Source: Nageia nagi (Eukaryota > Pinophyta). Taken from it: DNA of 64,000 nucleotides. The stretch lies in the NCBI GenBank assembly GCA_050084985.1, contig JBITNC010000001.1:91946001-92010000 (forward strand), read 5' to 3'. The notes under the pieces are model-generated. The model was not told the origin of the DNA, searched no databases, and was given only the letters and a program-made list of their open reading frames with translations. The position numbers were made by a program, and so were the translations under genes. Of this stretch, positions 11,170 to 21,818 are shown piece after piece. Positions within the stretch are counted from its first letter, which is position 1. Each line of letters begins with the position of its first letter.

Positions 11170-12420
11170 CTTCTAATCAATAATGATAGAAGAGATAGAG
11201 TAAAAGGATGGGTTTCTTGATAATGCACCAACAACTATATTCCTCTTTCCCTTGATGTATTGGATCTCAAAATCAAAGGATTAAAGCTTACTCACCCACA
11301 TTTGTTATTTCTCACTTAGATTTTATTGGTTGAGAAAATACTTCAAGTTATTTTTATCACTTTCAATGATGAATGGACCACAAACTAGGTATTTCTTGAA
11401 TCTCTCTAATGCATGCATTATGGTGAACATCTTATTTTCATACACAATGAAACTCTTCTCTAAATTGGATAATTTGCTACTCTCAAAATATAATTAGCTA
11501 CCCCTTTTACATGAGTATAACTCCAACACCAAGTTTGTATGCATTGCATTGCACTATGAAAGGTATTGAGAAATTAGGTATATCCAAACAAGGACATGAA
11601 CACATGACCCTTTTGAGTGTCTCAAAGTTCTTTTGAGTACCCTCACTCCAAATGGATGCATCCTTCTTAATCAACTAAATTAGGGGAATCCAAGTGGGAG
11701 AAGTCATGTATGAACCTCCTATAGTAGTGTCATAGCTCAAAAACCCCTCTTACCTATTTAAAGATGTGGGTGTCAACCACTCCTAGATAGATGCAATCTT
11801 CTACTCATCCACCCTAACTCCCTAATAGTTGATGATGTTACCAAGTTATAGAATCTCATTCATACCAAATTCACACTTCAACTATTTGGTATAAAAATTT
11901 TCCTCTTGTAATATATTAAAAATCTTGTGCAAATGATTGAGGTATTCTTCCCATATTTTGTTGTACATTAGTATATCATCAAAGAATACTAACATAAACT
12001 TCCTCAACTACTCTCTAAAAACCTAGTTCATAGCTGACTAGAAGGTGGTTGGTGCATTAATCAATCTAAAAGGCATCACTAGAAACTTAAAATGGCAATA
12101 ATGGCATCTAAATGTTTCCTTAAGGATGTTTTTCTTCTTCATCCTAATATTATGGTATTTGGATCTCAAATCTATTTTCAAAAAGCATTTTGCCTCATGC
12201 AATTCATCAATGAGATCATCTACTCTAGGAATGGGATACCTATTTTTTATGGTCTTCTTGTTGAGCAACTAGTAGTCAATACATATCCTCATGGTCCCAT
12301 TCTTCTTCTTAACTAGCATAATCCAAGAAGAAAAGAGACCAAATATCCCCATTGGCTAGGGTTAAAATGTAACCCCATTTGATATCCCCTTTTTAGATGA
12401 TAGCACTCATCTTCTTGGCT
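11170..12420 (-). pseudogene. chromovirus reverse transcriptase and RNase H
   Basis: Minus strand. RT begins around 12380 with LVKKKNGTMRICIDY, then LNKKTIKNRYPIPRVDDLID (12038-12268), CFLKIDLRSKYHNIR and HFKFLVMPF. This is the standard gypsy RT start; the family reads KIDLRSGYHQIR. Lower coordinates hold the fingers-palm remainder (about 11940-12000, including a remnant of Y.DD) and RNase H pieces near 11300-11650. Heavily interrupted. Confidence 0.85.
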
Positions 12421-12940
12421 GATAATGTTTGAGTGATGACCTCCAGTCTACTACTAGTGGCATTAGATCTAAGTAATAGCTTTTGCTCACCCTTCTTCTT
12501 CCATTCCAACAAGGTATCTGCCTCCCTGACTCATCTTGGTATCCCTAATCCATATGTTGAGGTTCTAGCTACATACTCCTTTCCAATATTAAATTTCTTC
12601 CATGCCACTACTTCATACCTCAAATGATCCTAGTACAATTAGAAGGTGATTTCTCTCTAGAACACTTTGGTAGTTCCCTAGTAGATATAAAGTAAGGTTT
12701 CAATCTTTAGTAGAGTCTTGTGTGGAGGCACATATCTAAGTTTCCATGTATGCCTCTCTTCTGGCATATCTTCTCCTCATGTTGTTTACCTAGGAACTAT
12801 AATATCCTCTCCCTTTCCTTTGAAGGGATTTTATTATCATTGAATTTCTCAAGGAGTTGGCAAAAAACCACCCTTACAAATTTTGACTTCTTCACAATGG
12901 TTGTAGATTTGGATTTCATTTCCCTTTCAAGAGGTAATAT
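12421..12940 (-). pseudogene. remnant between PBS and RT (PR-RT linker; gag absent)
   Basis: Only about 520 bases separate RT from the PBS, far too short for gag and protease. The minus strand gives pieces such as EWKKKGEQKLLLRSNATSS that resemble the linker upstream of RT in related elements. I infer that gag and protease were deleted. Confidence 0.5.
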
Positions 12941-12957
12941 CTTCAGATCTGATACCA
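12941..12957 (-). promoter_or_regulatory. primer-binding site of the chromovirus
   Basis: The minus strand reads TGGTATCAGATCTGAAG one base inside the 5' LTR. It resembles the initiator-methionine tRNA site TGGTATCAGAGC used by many chromoviruses. Confidence 0.82.
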
Positions 12958-12958
12958 C

Positions 12959-14136
12959 TATAAATATCTAAATACAATATCAAGTATAAAATGCTTAAAA
13001 CACAAGTAAATCATAACATTTAGTCTAGGGAATCCAAATAATGCATACATAATATGAAAATGCCAACATCTGACCCAAACTATTAGATAGCAATATAAAA
13101 TACTACAAAATGCTAATATATGGCTCATATAATCACATTCATGTAAAGATAACTCAACATTACAAACACTACCAAGTACACAATGTAAATTAGAGATCAA
13201 ATGGCGTAATGGCTATATAATTATATGAAATGAATAACAATACAATACCAAGCTCCCAATCCTAGATTTTAGCCTCCAAGGAGTCAATTAGGGCACAAAA
13301 ATATCCTTAAGCTAGATGGATAGATGGGATATTCTTGCTCCCATCGAACTTGAATCCTCTCCATTTAAGGAGCCCTCTTCTAATCCTATAAACCATTAAA
13401 TATAGAAGTTCAACCTTAGGATACCACTAGATGGGAAAGGGTGCTACACCACTATCATAGATTAGCAATATCCCTTAGCCTACTAATCCTCCTAGATGCT
13501 ACATCTAGGGGTTTTCTTAGCACTTGGGTAAATCTTTTTTTCCTATGGATGATATGTGTAATAATAATGATATGTATATCCAACTATGATGCTCCAATGC
13601 CTTTTATAATACTTTACTAGATATGGATCTCATCTAGGAGTCATACCCATGCTCATTTATTCTAACATTAGCCTCTTGGGGGTCTAGAATGCCCAACATG
13701 GATGCCTAAGGGTTAGGTATACCCAATGTGGGTACCCATGTGCCATAAGTGCCAACATGGGGGTATGAAGTGGCACACATACCTAATGTGGATCTAGGAG
13801 CCATGCATGGGGATAGGTGTCATCATGGGCCCACATGGAGGTCTAGGAGTCTCCCCAAGGCTATCATATGTACATAAATGCTCATCCATCCATCTAATTC
13901 TTAAACATATCTTAGGATTTCCACAATTTTGATTAGTATCTCCAAGTGTAATTAAACTCCTAATCTATGCTTGGGAGGGAGACATCCCATTTGGGGTTCA
14001 CAATAGGGTCCATTAACTGATTGAATATTTTATTTTGAGTCCTAACATAAAGCACAAGAGCAATAATGAAATATAATACAAATGGGAATCTATTGGATTC
14101 CATAATTATTTCCATTTATGCAAGGGGTACATCACA
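12959..14136 (-). repeat. 5' LTR of the chromovirus
   Basis: Partner of 8635-9780. In element orientation it starts TGTGATGTACC at 14136 and ends TTTATA at 12959 next to the PBS. The outer edge abuts CTATT at 14137-14141. Confidence 0.88.
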
Positions 14137-14141
14137 CTATT

Positions 14142-14465
14142 ATAGACTTTAATAAATTAGAGGGAGAAAGATTAAATACTTTTTAGGAATATATAAAACA
14201 TGTCAAATATATAGTCATTGATGAAATGAGCTTCATAGGGAAGAAAATGTTGGAACACATAGATTATCACCTTCATGAAGGTTTAAAAAAAAAAGGTTAA
14301 TAATTTTAGTAGGTGATTTAGGATAATTACCACCTATTATGGATAAATTGCCATATGCCACTAATAAACATGAAATATTATTATGGAAAAAATCTACAAC
14401 TATTATAACATTAAATTGGGTATTTGATAAGAAGGAGATAATGAAGACCAAAAAAGGTTTTATTA
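14142..14465 (+). pseudogene. Helitron helicase, continuation (Walker B)
   Basis: Directly after the chromovirus the plus strand reads DFNKLEGERLN, VKYIVIDEMSFIGKKMLEHI (14200-14255), a short frameshift, VGDLG*LPPIMDKLPY, LNWVFD, then EGDNEDQKRF in another frame. DEMS is Walker B and GD.GQLPPV a conserved PIF1-family helicase motif. It completes the helicase begun at 8371. Homology is lost after about 14465. Confidence 0.86.
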
Positions 14466-15205
14466 ACACCTAAAAGTGGTCCCCTTAACATGGTCCCACT
14501 TAGGTGTAACATTGCACACATATTTAATTATATTAATCATATTGTAGTCATATTTTACCTTATTATCACATATTTCTTAGGTTGTGTTATTATGTTTTAT
14601 TTTAAGTACATCAGGATGGCTTCAACCAATATTCAAGGGGTCAAATTTTGAATCACACCTAATATAAATGTAAGTATCTCTAACCTGAGGAAATCATGTC
14701 AAGATTACATCTTGATAATTGGTACCCTACACTTGGATATTTCTAAATACTAGCTATTGATACTAGAATCTTATTATCACTTAAGTGAATATCTATTATC
14801 TACTTTTGTGATCATTTGTTCGATTCAACTTGTCATTATATCTAATAAATATAAGATATGAAAATCCAACTAGAAATGATTATAAATTATTGATGATAAT
14901 AATGTAGCTTGAGATTTATGCTATTATGGACTAATATGCATAAGCAAGTTATATTCACACATAAACTTCAAGATACATAAATATGCTTTACATAATCAGA
15001 GTTAGACAAAAATTATGGTAAAGGTATGGTTAAATCTATAAATAATGATTCAAAAAATTGTAAAAATATAAAGGAAACCTAGATGCATCTACTATGGGTA
15101 GGGGAACCTCCAATTTAGGCCCATTAAGGCACCTAAATGAGCTTTGAGTGAGTTTCCTCACTCCAAATGGCAATGTGAGCCTCCTAGTATCCAAATCAAT
15201 GAAGA
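14466..15205. other. unassigned AT-rich DNA between Helitron homology and element C
   Basis: I see no coding blocks, LTR pair or tandem repeat. It may be the 3' part of the Helitron, decayed beyond recognition, or host DNA. Removing element C joins it to 22678 onward. Confidence 0.4.
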
Positions 15206-15210
15206 TAATT
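15206..15210. other. target-site duplication ATAAT of element C
   Basis: ATAAT precedes TGTTTACA at 15211, and ATAAT follows TGTTAACA at 22673-22677. Confidence 0.88.
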
Positions 15211-16069
15211 GTTTACAAATAAAATTGAGCGTGCAAATAAACAAATAGGCAAATATCTACAAACTCAATATTATCTGTATTTGAGCTATGGATAACAATT
15301 TATTCTAAATAGCAATAAACAAAATAACCAACTCAGAAATGTAATTGTACCAACCAAGACTGTAATTTATGTACTTACCTCATGGAACGTACCTGACAAC
15401 AAAAGATGAAGATGTTGGTGATGCACTGATGATGAGCTGCCCTTCCAAAATTGTAGTGACCTGAGAAGATGCAAAAATAGGACCATGGGTGGTCCATTTC
15501 AGTGATATAAGAGTGTTGATGGTGTTCTTTGATTCATAAAGGAGCATCGGTGGCCTTCGTTTGATGATTCTCGACCTCTCAATCAAGTCTATAACTTTAA
15601 TACGGATGTCTCAGATAGCAATGTGATATTAGAATAGATCGTGGATGTTAGGATAGCTCACAAAAGGAAGTACACAAACCATAGCCTTGTAGGTGGTACA
15701 AGAGATACCTTAAGGGGTTACCACTACAAGACCATACACGGGATCGTGTGTATCCTTGTTATGTGGACTTACTATTAGATCCCTTATTTATATAGATAAT
15801 AGATAATAGATAATACAACCCATGGGTCAACATACATCTACATAAACAAGGCTAATTCACAACATTCTAGATAAACACACCAATAAACAAGGTAATTTAT
15901 ACAATATTCAAGATAATCCATGCAATATTCAAGATAATCATTATAAGATTCACATTTAAGATAAACATTGATATTATCACTTTAAGACATTCAAGACATA
16001 TATTTAGACCAAGCATGTTTTCATTAATTTATTAATTTAAAAACATAAATTCATTTTTATGTGTTAACA
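15211..16069 (-). repeat. 3' LTR of element C
   Basis: 859 bases, plus-strand edges TGTTTACA and TGTTAACA, nearly identical to 21819-22672. It differs mainly by transitions and by one extra AGATAATA-type unit near 15800. It carries a minus-strand TATATAAATA at 15785-15794 and the motif GGACCATGGGTGGTCC at about 15481. Confidence 0.93.
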
Positions 16070-16085
16070 GATGCCCCACTTTGGA
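16070..16085 (-). promoter_or_regulatory. polypurine tract of element C
   Basis: The minus strand reads AAAGTGGGGCATC directly before the 3' LTR, which sets the element's orientation together with the PBS at the other end. Confidence 0.7.
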
Positions 16086-16371
16086 TGTGAAATCGAAAGA
16101 AACATGAGGTGAGTTGAGATTTTGCATTCAAAGTAAAAACACAATATCATAGCAAACAATTTGACAAGAAATGATAAAACTAACTATTCTAAACTTAAAC
16201 AAAATCATGACAAAGCTTGTTAGTACTAGATATGGGTTGAGAAAACTCCCTTTTGATATTACCTTGGGCATGCTTGCCCCTTGCATTTTGCCATAGAAGG
16301 TGATAGCCTAATATATTTGATAATCTAATAATCTTGCCACAACACTAATGACTCGTGACAACAAACCTGAC

Positions 16372-16570
16372 CACACACATGACGATGACCTAACAGATAA
16401 CTTGATGAGACCACATCACAAGACAAGACATGACAACACACATGATGATGACCTGATAGATGACTTGACGAGACCACATCACAAGATAAGACATGACAAC
16501 ACACATGATGACCTGATGACAAATTGATAAGACCACATCATAAGACAAAACATGATAACCATGAAACACA
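16372..16570. repeat. 63-bp tandem repeat, about three copies
   Basis: Units contain GACCACATCACAAGA followed by ACATGACAACACACATGATG. The repeat length is a multiple of three, so the minus strand gives a spurious repetitive peptide (HHVCCHVLSCDVVSS); I do not treat it as a gene. It lies in the 3' untranslated part of element C. Confidence 0.85.
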
Positions 16571-16587
16571 CATGACCACACATAGGA

Positions 16588-17132
16588 GAGAGCTAAGTTT
16601 CACACAACTACAATGGAAGCTGAGACTTCGCACCAAGAGGTATGCTGCAGTTGCATAAGAACCAAACTGTGCAACACAAATGATAAGCTGATAAGTGAGA
16701 GCTAAGTTCCACATAACTACAATGGAAGCTGAGACTTCACACCAAGAGGTATGCTATAGTTGCATAAGAACCAAACTCCATAACATAAATGATAAGCTGA
16801 TAAGTGAGAGCTAAGTTCCACACAACTGCAATGGAAGCTGAGACTTCACACCAAGAGGTATGCTGCAGTTGCATAAGAACCAAACTCTGCAACATAAATG
16901 ATAAGCTGATAAGTGAGAGCTAAGTTCCACACAACTACAATGGAACCTGAGACTTTGTACCAAGAGGTATGCTACAGTTGCATAAGAACCAAACTCCATA
17001 ACACAAATGATAAGCTGATAAGTGAGAGCTAAGTTCCACACAACTACAATGGAAGTTGAGACTTCACACCAAGAGGTATGTTGTAGTTGCATAAGAACCA
17101 AACTTTGCAACACAAATGATAAATTGATAAGT
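16588..17132. repeat. 109-bp tandem repeat, five copies
   Basis: Units start GAGAGCTAAG at 16588, 16697, 16806, 16915 and 17024, exactly 109 bases apart. Each contains ACAATGGAAGCTGAGACTT, CCAAGAGGTATG and GATAAGCTGATAAGT. Copies differ by a few substitutions. Apparent frames across it are repeat artefacts. Confidence 0.95.
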
Positions 17133-17420
17133 GGAGCTAAAACTCCACCAAGAGGCATGATAAGCTGATACTAGGAGCTAGAACTCCACCAAGAAACATG
17201 ATAATCTAATAATGGGAGTTGGAACTCCACCAATAGGCATGATAAGCTACTAATGGGAGTTGGAACTCCACCAATAGGCATGATAAGTTATAATGGGAGT
17301 TGGAACTCCACCAATATGCATGATAAGCTGATAATGGGAGCTAGAACTCCACCAATAGGCATGATAAGATGATAATGGGAGCTGGAACTCCACCAAGAGG
17401 CATGATAAGCTGATAACACA
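17133..17420. repeat. about 42-bp tandem repeat, about seven copies
   Basis: Units read roughly GGGAGCTGGAACTCCACCAA, then AGGCATGATAAGCTGATAAT. The sequence is an abridged form of the flanking 109-bp unit (shared GGAGCTA, CCAAGAGG.ATG and GATAAGCTGAT), so the short array probably arose from the long one by internal deletion. Confidence 0.9.
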
Positions 17421-18333
17421 ACCCTGCAAACATGAGATTCAAAGCAATATTATCCTGGATATGACATCAGTCAAGCACTTATGATATATTTGTGATACTT
17501 GAATGAGCTAATTTATTGGAAAAAGGAATGCAGGTGGTCCTTTCTAGCAGATTTAGAATGCTGGTGATCTTTTTCTTGAGGATTCATCAAAAACTATGAA
17601 GATCAGGCCCCTACGAATCACTCCTAGATTCCAGATTGATACCTGGTTGCTTATCCCCATACACTGAATGCTCAAAACAAAATTGTCTTGAAGTGTGTGC
17701 CCTAACATTTCTATAAAAGGGGCCCCACCCTTCCTCATTTGGTCACACTATCATTTTCAGAACTGAGAGTATCTTAGAGCTTGGAAGACTAAGTCAGAGA
17801 GGTCTAGCTGGTGATTTTATCGCTATCACCAGGTGATATTTCTTATACTACTGTGCTGCACACTATGGCCTTACCAATTACATGTCAAGATGGACACAGA
17901 GCTACCTTGGTGGCTGATTCTTGTATCGATCATCAGGTACATTACATCTCTTACCTTTTTCTTACTATGTTTTTTACCTGCCTTCAGATTTTAGCTACCT
18001 ACATACTGGTTTTCCAAATTGCCCCTAGGGTTTTCTTATTGAATACCCTAGCCCATTGTTTTTACCTTTTCATTCTATTTTTTGAATATTTGGTATCATG
18101 GTTGTACCATGCTCATCTATACAAACCTATACCCCAAATTTTATCGACCTTTATGCACAAAAATAGGACCGCTGGTGGTCCTTTCTACCCTAGTTTGGAT
18201 CGTGGGTGGTCCTTTTTACCTAGTTTAGACCATGGGTGGTCCTCTTTACCAGTACTATTTTTGCTATTTTTGTTTCATATCTGATACTGACTTGCTTTCT
18301 ATCACTCTTTTCTTGCAAAATCATTCATACCTT
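17421..18333 (+). other. element C: region between tandem repeats and PMD frame
   Basis: A plus-strand frame of 157 codons at 17811-18284 is open, but its C-terminal part derives from three copies of a TGGTCCT...ACC repeat (18175-18250) and it has no recognised domain. It may be promoter and leader of the antisense PMD gene. I do not call it a gene. Confidence 0.4.
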
Positions 18334-20128
18334 ATGCGACCATCTGGTAAGAGTGCCACCTTTACCACTGCCCAACAGTGGCCATAAACTGATGAAGCCC
18401 GGAGTATTCTGGAGGACATTTCCTTTAGCTACCTTATGTTTGCTAATTATGTGTTTCATGACCACAATATGCTGATAGCTTTGATGGAGAGGTGGGATCC
18501 AAACTCCAACACCTTTCACCTTTTGATTGGTGAGATCACAGTGACACTAGAGGACATCTACATGATCACTAGACTTCCTATCCGGGGGAGGCTAGTGAAC
18601 ATGGTTCCTGTTCCCAGCCTAGAATAGGCAAAGTATGGGCTACATGGCTGATGGGGTCAAATGAAGTAAATCATAGTAAGAGGGGTGTGTCCCTAGTGAG
18701 ACATGTGTCAGAGTATCCTCTAGCATGGGGTGACCTATAGATGAGGCTCCTCATTACCTACCTTCTGGATGCTATTGTCTATCCAGACAAGAGTAGTGAG
18801 ACCTTCCTTGTGGGCATGGTTCCTATCATACAAACATGGTGACACATAGGAAATGGTATGCATGGTGCCTTGTGATACTGGCACAACTCTATCATGACCT
18901 CCATGGCTTTGCAGAGGTGGAGAGAGGGGGGAGATAGGTAGCTCATTCTATGATACTGTAGGTGTGGGCATATGATCACATTATCATTTCTAGACTGATG
19001 ATGTTGCCCCTAGACCAACCAGATGATGTACCCACCTGGCAACAGTGGGTAATGATAGAGGGACCAGATTTTTCTAGCATAGACCTAGAGGGATGGTAGG
19101 TATGGTTTGACTTACTGTAGGAGGTGTAGATATACTGGCGTCCCTATCGGGGAGGTGTACCAGAGTGGGAGGAGGACATACAAGAGATGGCATGGGTGAG
19201 ATACCCTACATACATATAGGCATGTAAGGCACTGGTGGAGCCATATAGGCCAGAGTGGGTGCTCCGTCAGTTCAACCTCTAGCAGGGTATACCAGGTGAC
19301 TGCAGGATAGTGGTGCGCTACTACCATAGTAGGCACCTCCCAGAGGACTATGAGCCAGTACCTAATTGGGACTCAGATTGGGAGTCCCCTAGTGAGGACT
19401 CTGACTATGGGGCTGATGATGATATAGATGGACCTAACCATACAGAGGACTACCTAGATTGGTAGAGGGAACATCATCCTCTCCACATAGGTATTCATGA
19501 TGCCAACTCAGGTGACGATGCATGGGAGGATGAAGGCATAGGGGACATAGAGACCGGATGGGACACTCCCTTCATGGCGGGAGGGTGGGGAGGAGAGAGT
19601 AGCCTGACATATGCCCATGACACATCTCTAGATGTAGGTCATGATGATAATGAGGAGACCGATCCAGACCAGGATGAGTATGAACCTAAGTATGAGATGG
19701 ATATCGATTGGGAGGAGGAAGATTACGATGAGGATGATGATGATAACCTATTTTCTCTTTTGCTTTGCTTTGATTTTTTGCTTTTTATGATATGCCAAGG
19801 ATTAACATGCTATGCTTATGCTATGTCACAGATCCTGAGGTCAAGATGGCTAGGGTACATGGTCAAATCGGTCAGAAGGATGAGGAGATTAGAGAGCTAC
19901 AGGGTCATCTACAATTCAGAGGAGAAGATTATACTAGTATTTATTAGGACCTACAGGTAGCCAACAAGGAGATCAAAGCCCTCTACGAGCAACTTCGCTA
20001 GGCCAAGAGATAGATCGATGAGGAGAAGGCATGCATAAAGAAGTACAAGGCATGGTGCAGGGGTGGCACATCTATCAAGGCTACTAGCTCTAGTGTAAGG
20101 GGAAGGGGCTCTAGTAGGAGATTCTAGG
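18334..20128 (+). pseudogene. plant mobile domain (PMD) frame, antisense in element C
   Basis: Starts MRPSGKSATF at 18334. The PMD core reads LIALMERWDPNSNTFHLLIG and EITVTLEDIYMITRLPIRGR (18470-18590), then in a shifted frame MRLLITYLLDAIVYPDKS (about 18740-18795) and WYWHNSIM. After about 19380 comes an acidic stretch (19574-19750, DWEEEDYDEDDDD), then a coiled-coil tail in which KDEEIRELQGHLQF and NKEIKALYEQL are clear, ending GRGSSRRF at about 20128. Known PMD proteins occur as host genes (MAIN/MAIL family) and inside plant transposons. Stops, often CAG to TAG, make this copy inactive. An AG acceptor-like site at about 19830 suggests a former intron. Confidence 0.82.
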
Positions 20129-20659
20129 TCATTCTATGTGATCTCATCCAGTTGTATTATAAATAAAAACATTTTGATCATGATATATATACGAAACACA
20201 AATTTTGGTACCTAATTTGCTCTTGTGTATGTGCTTATGATGAATGAAATTGATGTTCTGTGATTCCTAAAAATGAATGCCAACGACATGACCTAAAATT
20301 TTAACTTCTCACACTATGGGAGGAATTGGCACCTTTTACTTTCTCCTATTTTTCCACTAAAAGAGGACCATCGATGGTCCTATTAGCATGAAATACAACA
20401 CTAGTGCTCCTATTATGACATCATGAAGCCCCCTAATCTCTTGACCATGACATCCGTTAGTGACCTGAACTAACTGTTAGCTTCTTTCTCTCTCTCTCTT
20501 TTTTATATTGATCTACCGAATGATACCTTCGGAGGGCCTGGAGCTCCCACCGATGCTAGCCTTGCAAACATCTTCAAGGAAAATCATATTGACATGTTGC
20601 TCTTCCTCTACATCTTTGACCTTTACCGGACACATATAGAATCCATCTTCTATGAGCTT
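20129..20659. other. element C: short stretch where pol would lie
   Basis: No pol homology on either strand. It holds the perfect palindrome GGACCATCGATGGTCC near 20366. The gag frame (minus) ends at its right edge. Confidence 0.5.
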
Positions 20660-21745
20660 CTATATTCTATCCCTAAGGTTTCCACACCCATTAGTAGCAT
20701 GACCCTTAGTCTGATGATACTCACAATACCTATCTTCCTTATACCAAGCGGGTCTTTCTACTGTAGGTTCTTCTTCATGCTTAGGTAAGGGTTGTAATAA
20801 CCCTTTCGCCATAAGGTCTTTTAGGATATGTCTCAGAGGTATGGGAAATCTCACAAATTTCTTCTCCTTCATCTCACTTGTCTTCTTAGCCACATGGATA
20901 ATTTTCTCCTTCTTTGGTGATTGCGATCTCTTATCCTTTGCTTTTGTCTTATCACTACTGCCATACTTCATAAGCCCTAGCTTCACAAGGACTTTCTCTT
21001 TCTCTAACAATTTATACATCATATCTAAAAATGCAAGATGTGTATAATCGATAACATGTGATTTCAAGGGTAATAAAATAGCTTCTTTAAAAATATTATT
21101 TACCTCTTTTTCCATTAATCTGGTCTTCACTTGCTGCCATGTCTTCTTAAACCTTACAACAAATTTGTCTAGTTGCTCATCACTGCCTTGCTTTATAGCG
21201 CATAAATATGATAACATAATCTCTCGCTTGATGTTATGCTTATATTGCTCCAGGAATAGACTACTAAATTCTTCAAATGATGTGATGGACCCTTCAAGTA
21301 GGGCATAAAACCATTCTCGAGCCTCTCCCTCTAAGCTATGGGGAAAGAATTTAGCTTGCAATCTTTGATCTGTACCAATTTTGAGTTCACACTCATCCTT
21401 GAACCCTTGCATATGTCTTCTTGGATCTCCTTCACCATTGAACTTGCAAAATTTTGGCTATTTATAGTCAGATGGTGGAATGTGCCTACAAATCTCATCG
21501 TAGAGAGGACTACCAAATTCAAAAGAATCATTAGGTGAAGCTGATCCCCTTGCCAATCTATCTATTTGCCTTTGCATCCCCTCTATAGTAGCTTGAAAGT
21601 TACTGTTGTCACCCTCAGTGCTATTTTGCATTCCTTCAGATCCCTCTGGATCATCATGTCTGATTTCCCCCAATAATTCATCCAAATCTCTTTTTGAAAG
21701 GCTATGCAAGAATAATTTAAGCTGATCCATAACTAAAACACTCAC
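20660..21745 (-). CDS. Gag of element C, one internal stop
   Basis: A single 362-codon minus-strand frame starting MSVLVMDQLKLFLHSLSKRD at 21745. It is broken only by one TAG at about 21458 (…SDYK*PKFCKFNGEGDP). The retrotransposon Gag domain spans about residues 95-230 (LQAKFFPHSLEGEAREWF, SFEEFSSLFLEQY, LDKFVVRFKKTWQQV). A CCHH-like knuckle CEYHQTKGHATNGC lies near the C-terminus. In the family Gag forms the particle that packages element RNA. Compared with the rest of the window it is remarkably intact, which suits a recent non-autonomous copy. Confidence 0.9.
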
Positions 21746-21798
21746 AAGATAGATATTAGTCCTAAAAACCCTTGGGGTTTTAGTACAATGATGTGCAC

Positions 21799-21816
21799 TT
21801 CACGTCGGGTTCACCA
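21799..21816 (-). promoter_or_regulatory. primer-binding site of element C
   Basis: The minus strand reads TGGTGAACCCGACGTGAA two bases inside the 5' LTR. It begins TGG as a tRNA-complementary site should. It differs from the initiator-methionine site of the other elements here, and I do not assign the tRNA. Confidence 0.7.
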
Positions 21817-21818
21817 AA

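Larger units (their letters stand above)
8635..14136 (-). mobile_element. Ty3/gypsy chromovirus, nested in the Helitron
   Basis: A 5.5-kb minus-strand element with two LTRs, a TGGTATCAGATC primer site, a purine tract and a 5-base target duplication CTATT (8630-8634 and 14137-14141). Internal order on the minus strand: short PR-RT linker, RT, RNase H, integrase, chromodomain. The chromodomain at the integrase C-terminus places it among chromoviruses. Gag and most of protease are missing, so this copy is an internal-deletion derivative. All domains are broken. Confidence 0.92.
6376..14465 (+). mobile_element. Helitron (Rep-helicase) relic, interrupted by a chromovirus
   Basis: Plus strand. The translation follows plant Helitron transposase collinearly: Rep domain (6490-6890), the NTWNP segment, a cysteine-rich CR..PRPL segment, the LWRENVN/YIAKY segment, then a PIF1-like helicase with Walker A (8471-8494), Walker B (14214-14231) and GDLG.LPP (14309-14338). 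Bases 8635-14141 are a later chromovirus plus one target-site copy. Many stops are present. Homology fades after about 14465, and I could not define the terminal TC, CTRR or hairpin signals. Confidence 0.85.

Noticed and set aside
12092-12971. Plus-strand ORFs over the chromovirus RT and linker
   Set aside because: They are antisense shadows of the minus-strand pol remnant.
16325-17158. Minus-strand ORFs with repetitive peptides (HHVCCHVLSCDVVSS and LQSLVLMQL types)
   Set aside because: They are translations of the 63-bp and 109-bp tandem repeats and have no start context or domain.
17811-18284. 157-codon plus-strand ORF upstream of the PMD of element C
   Set aside because: It ends in a three-copy TGGTCCT repeat and has a hydrophobic composition typical of T-rich DNA, with no counterpart next to the PMD frames of A or B.
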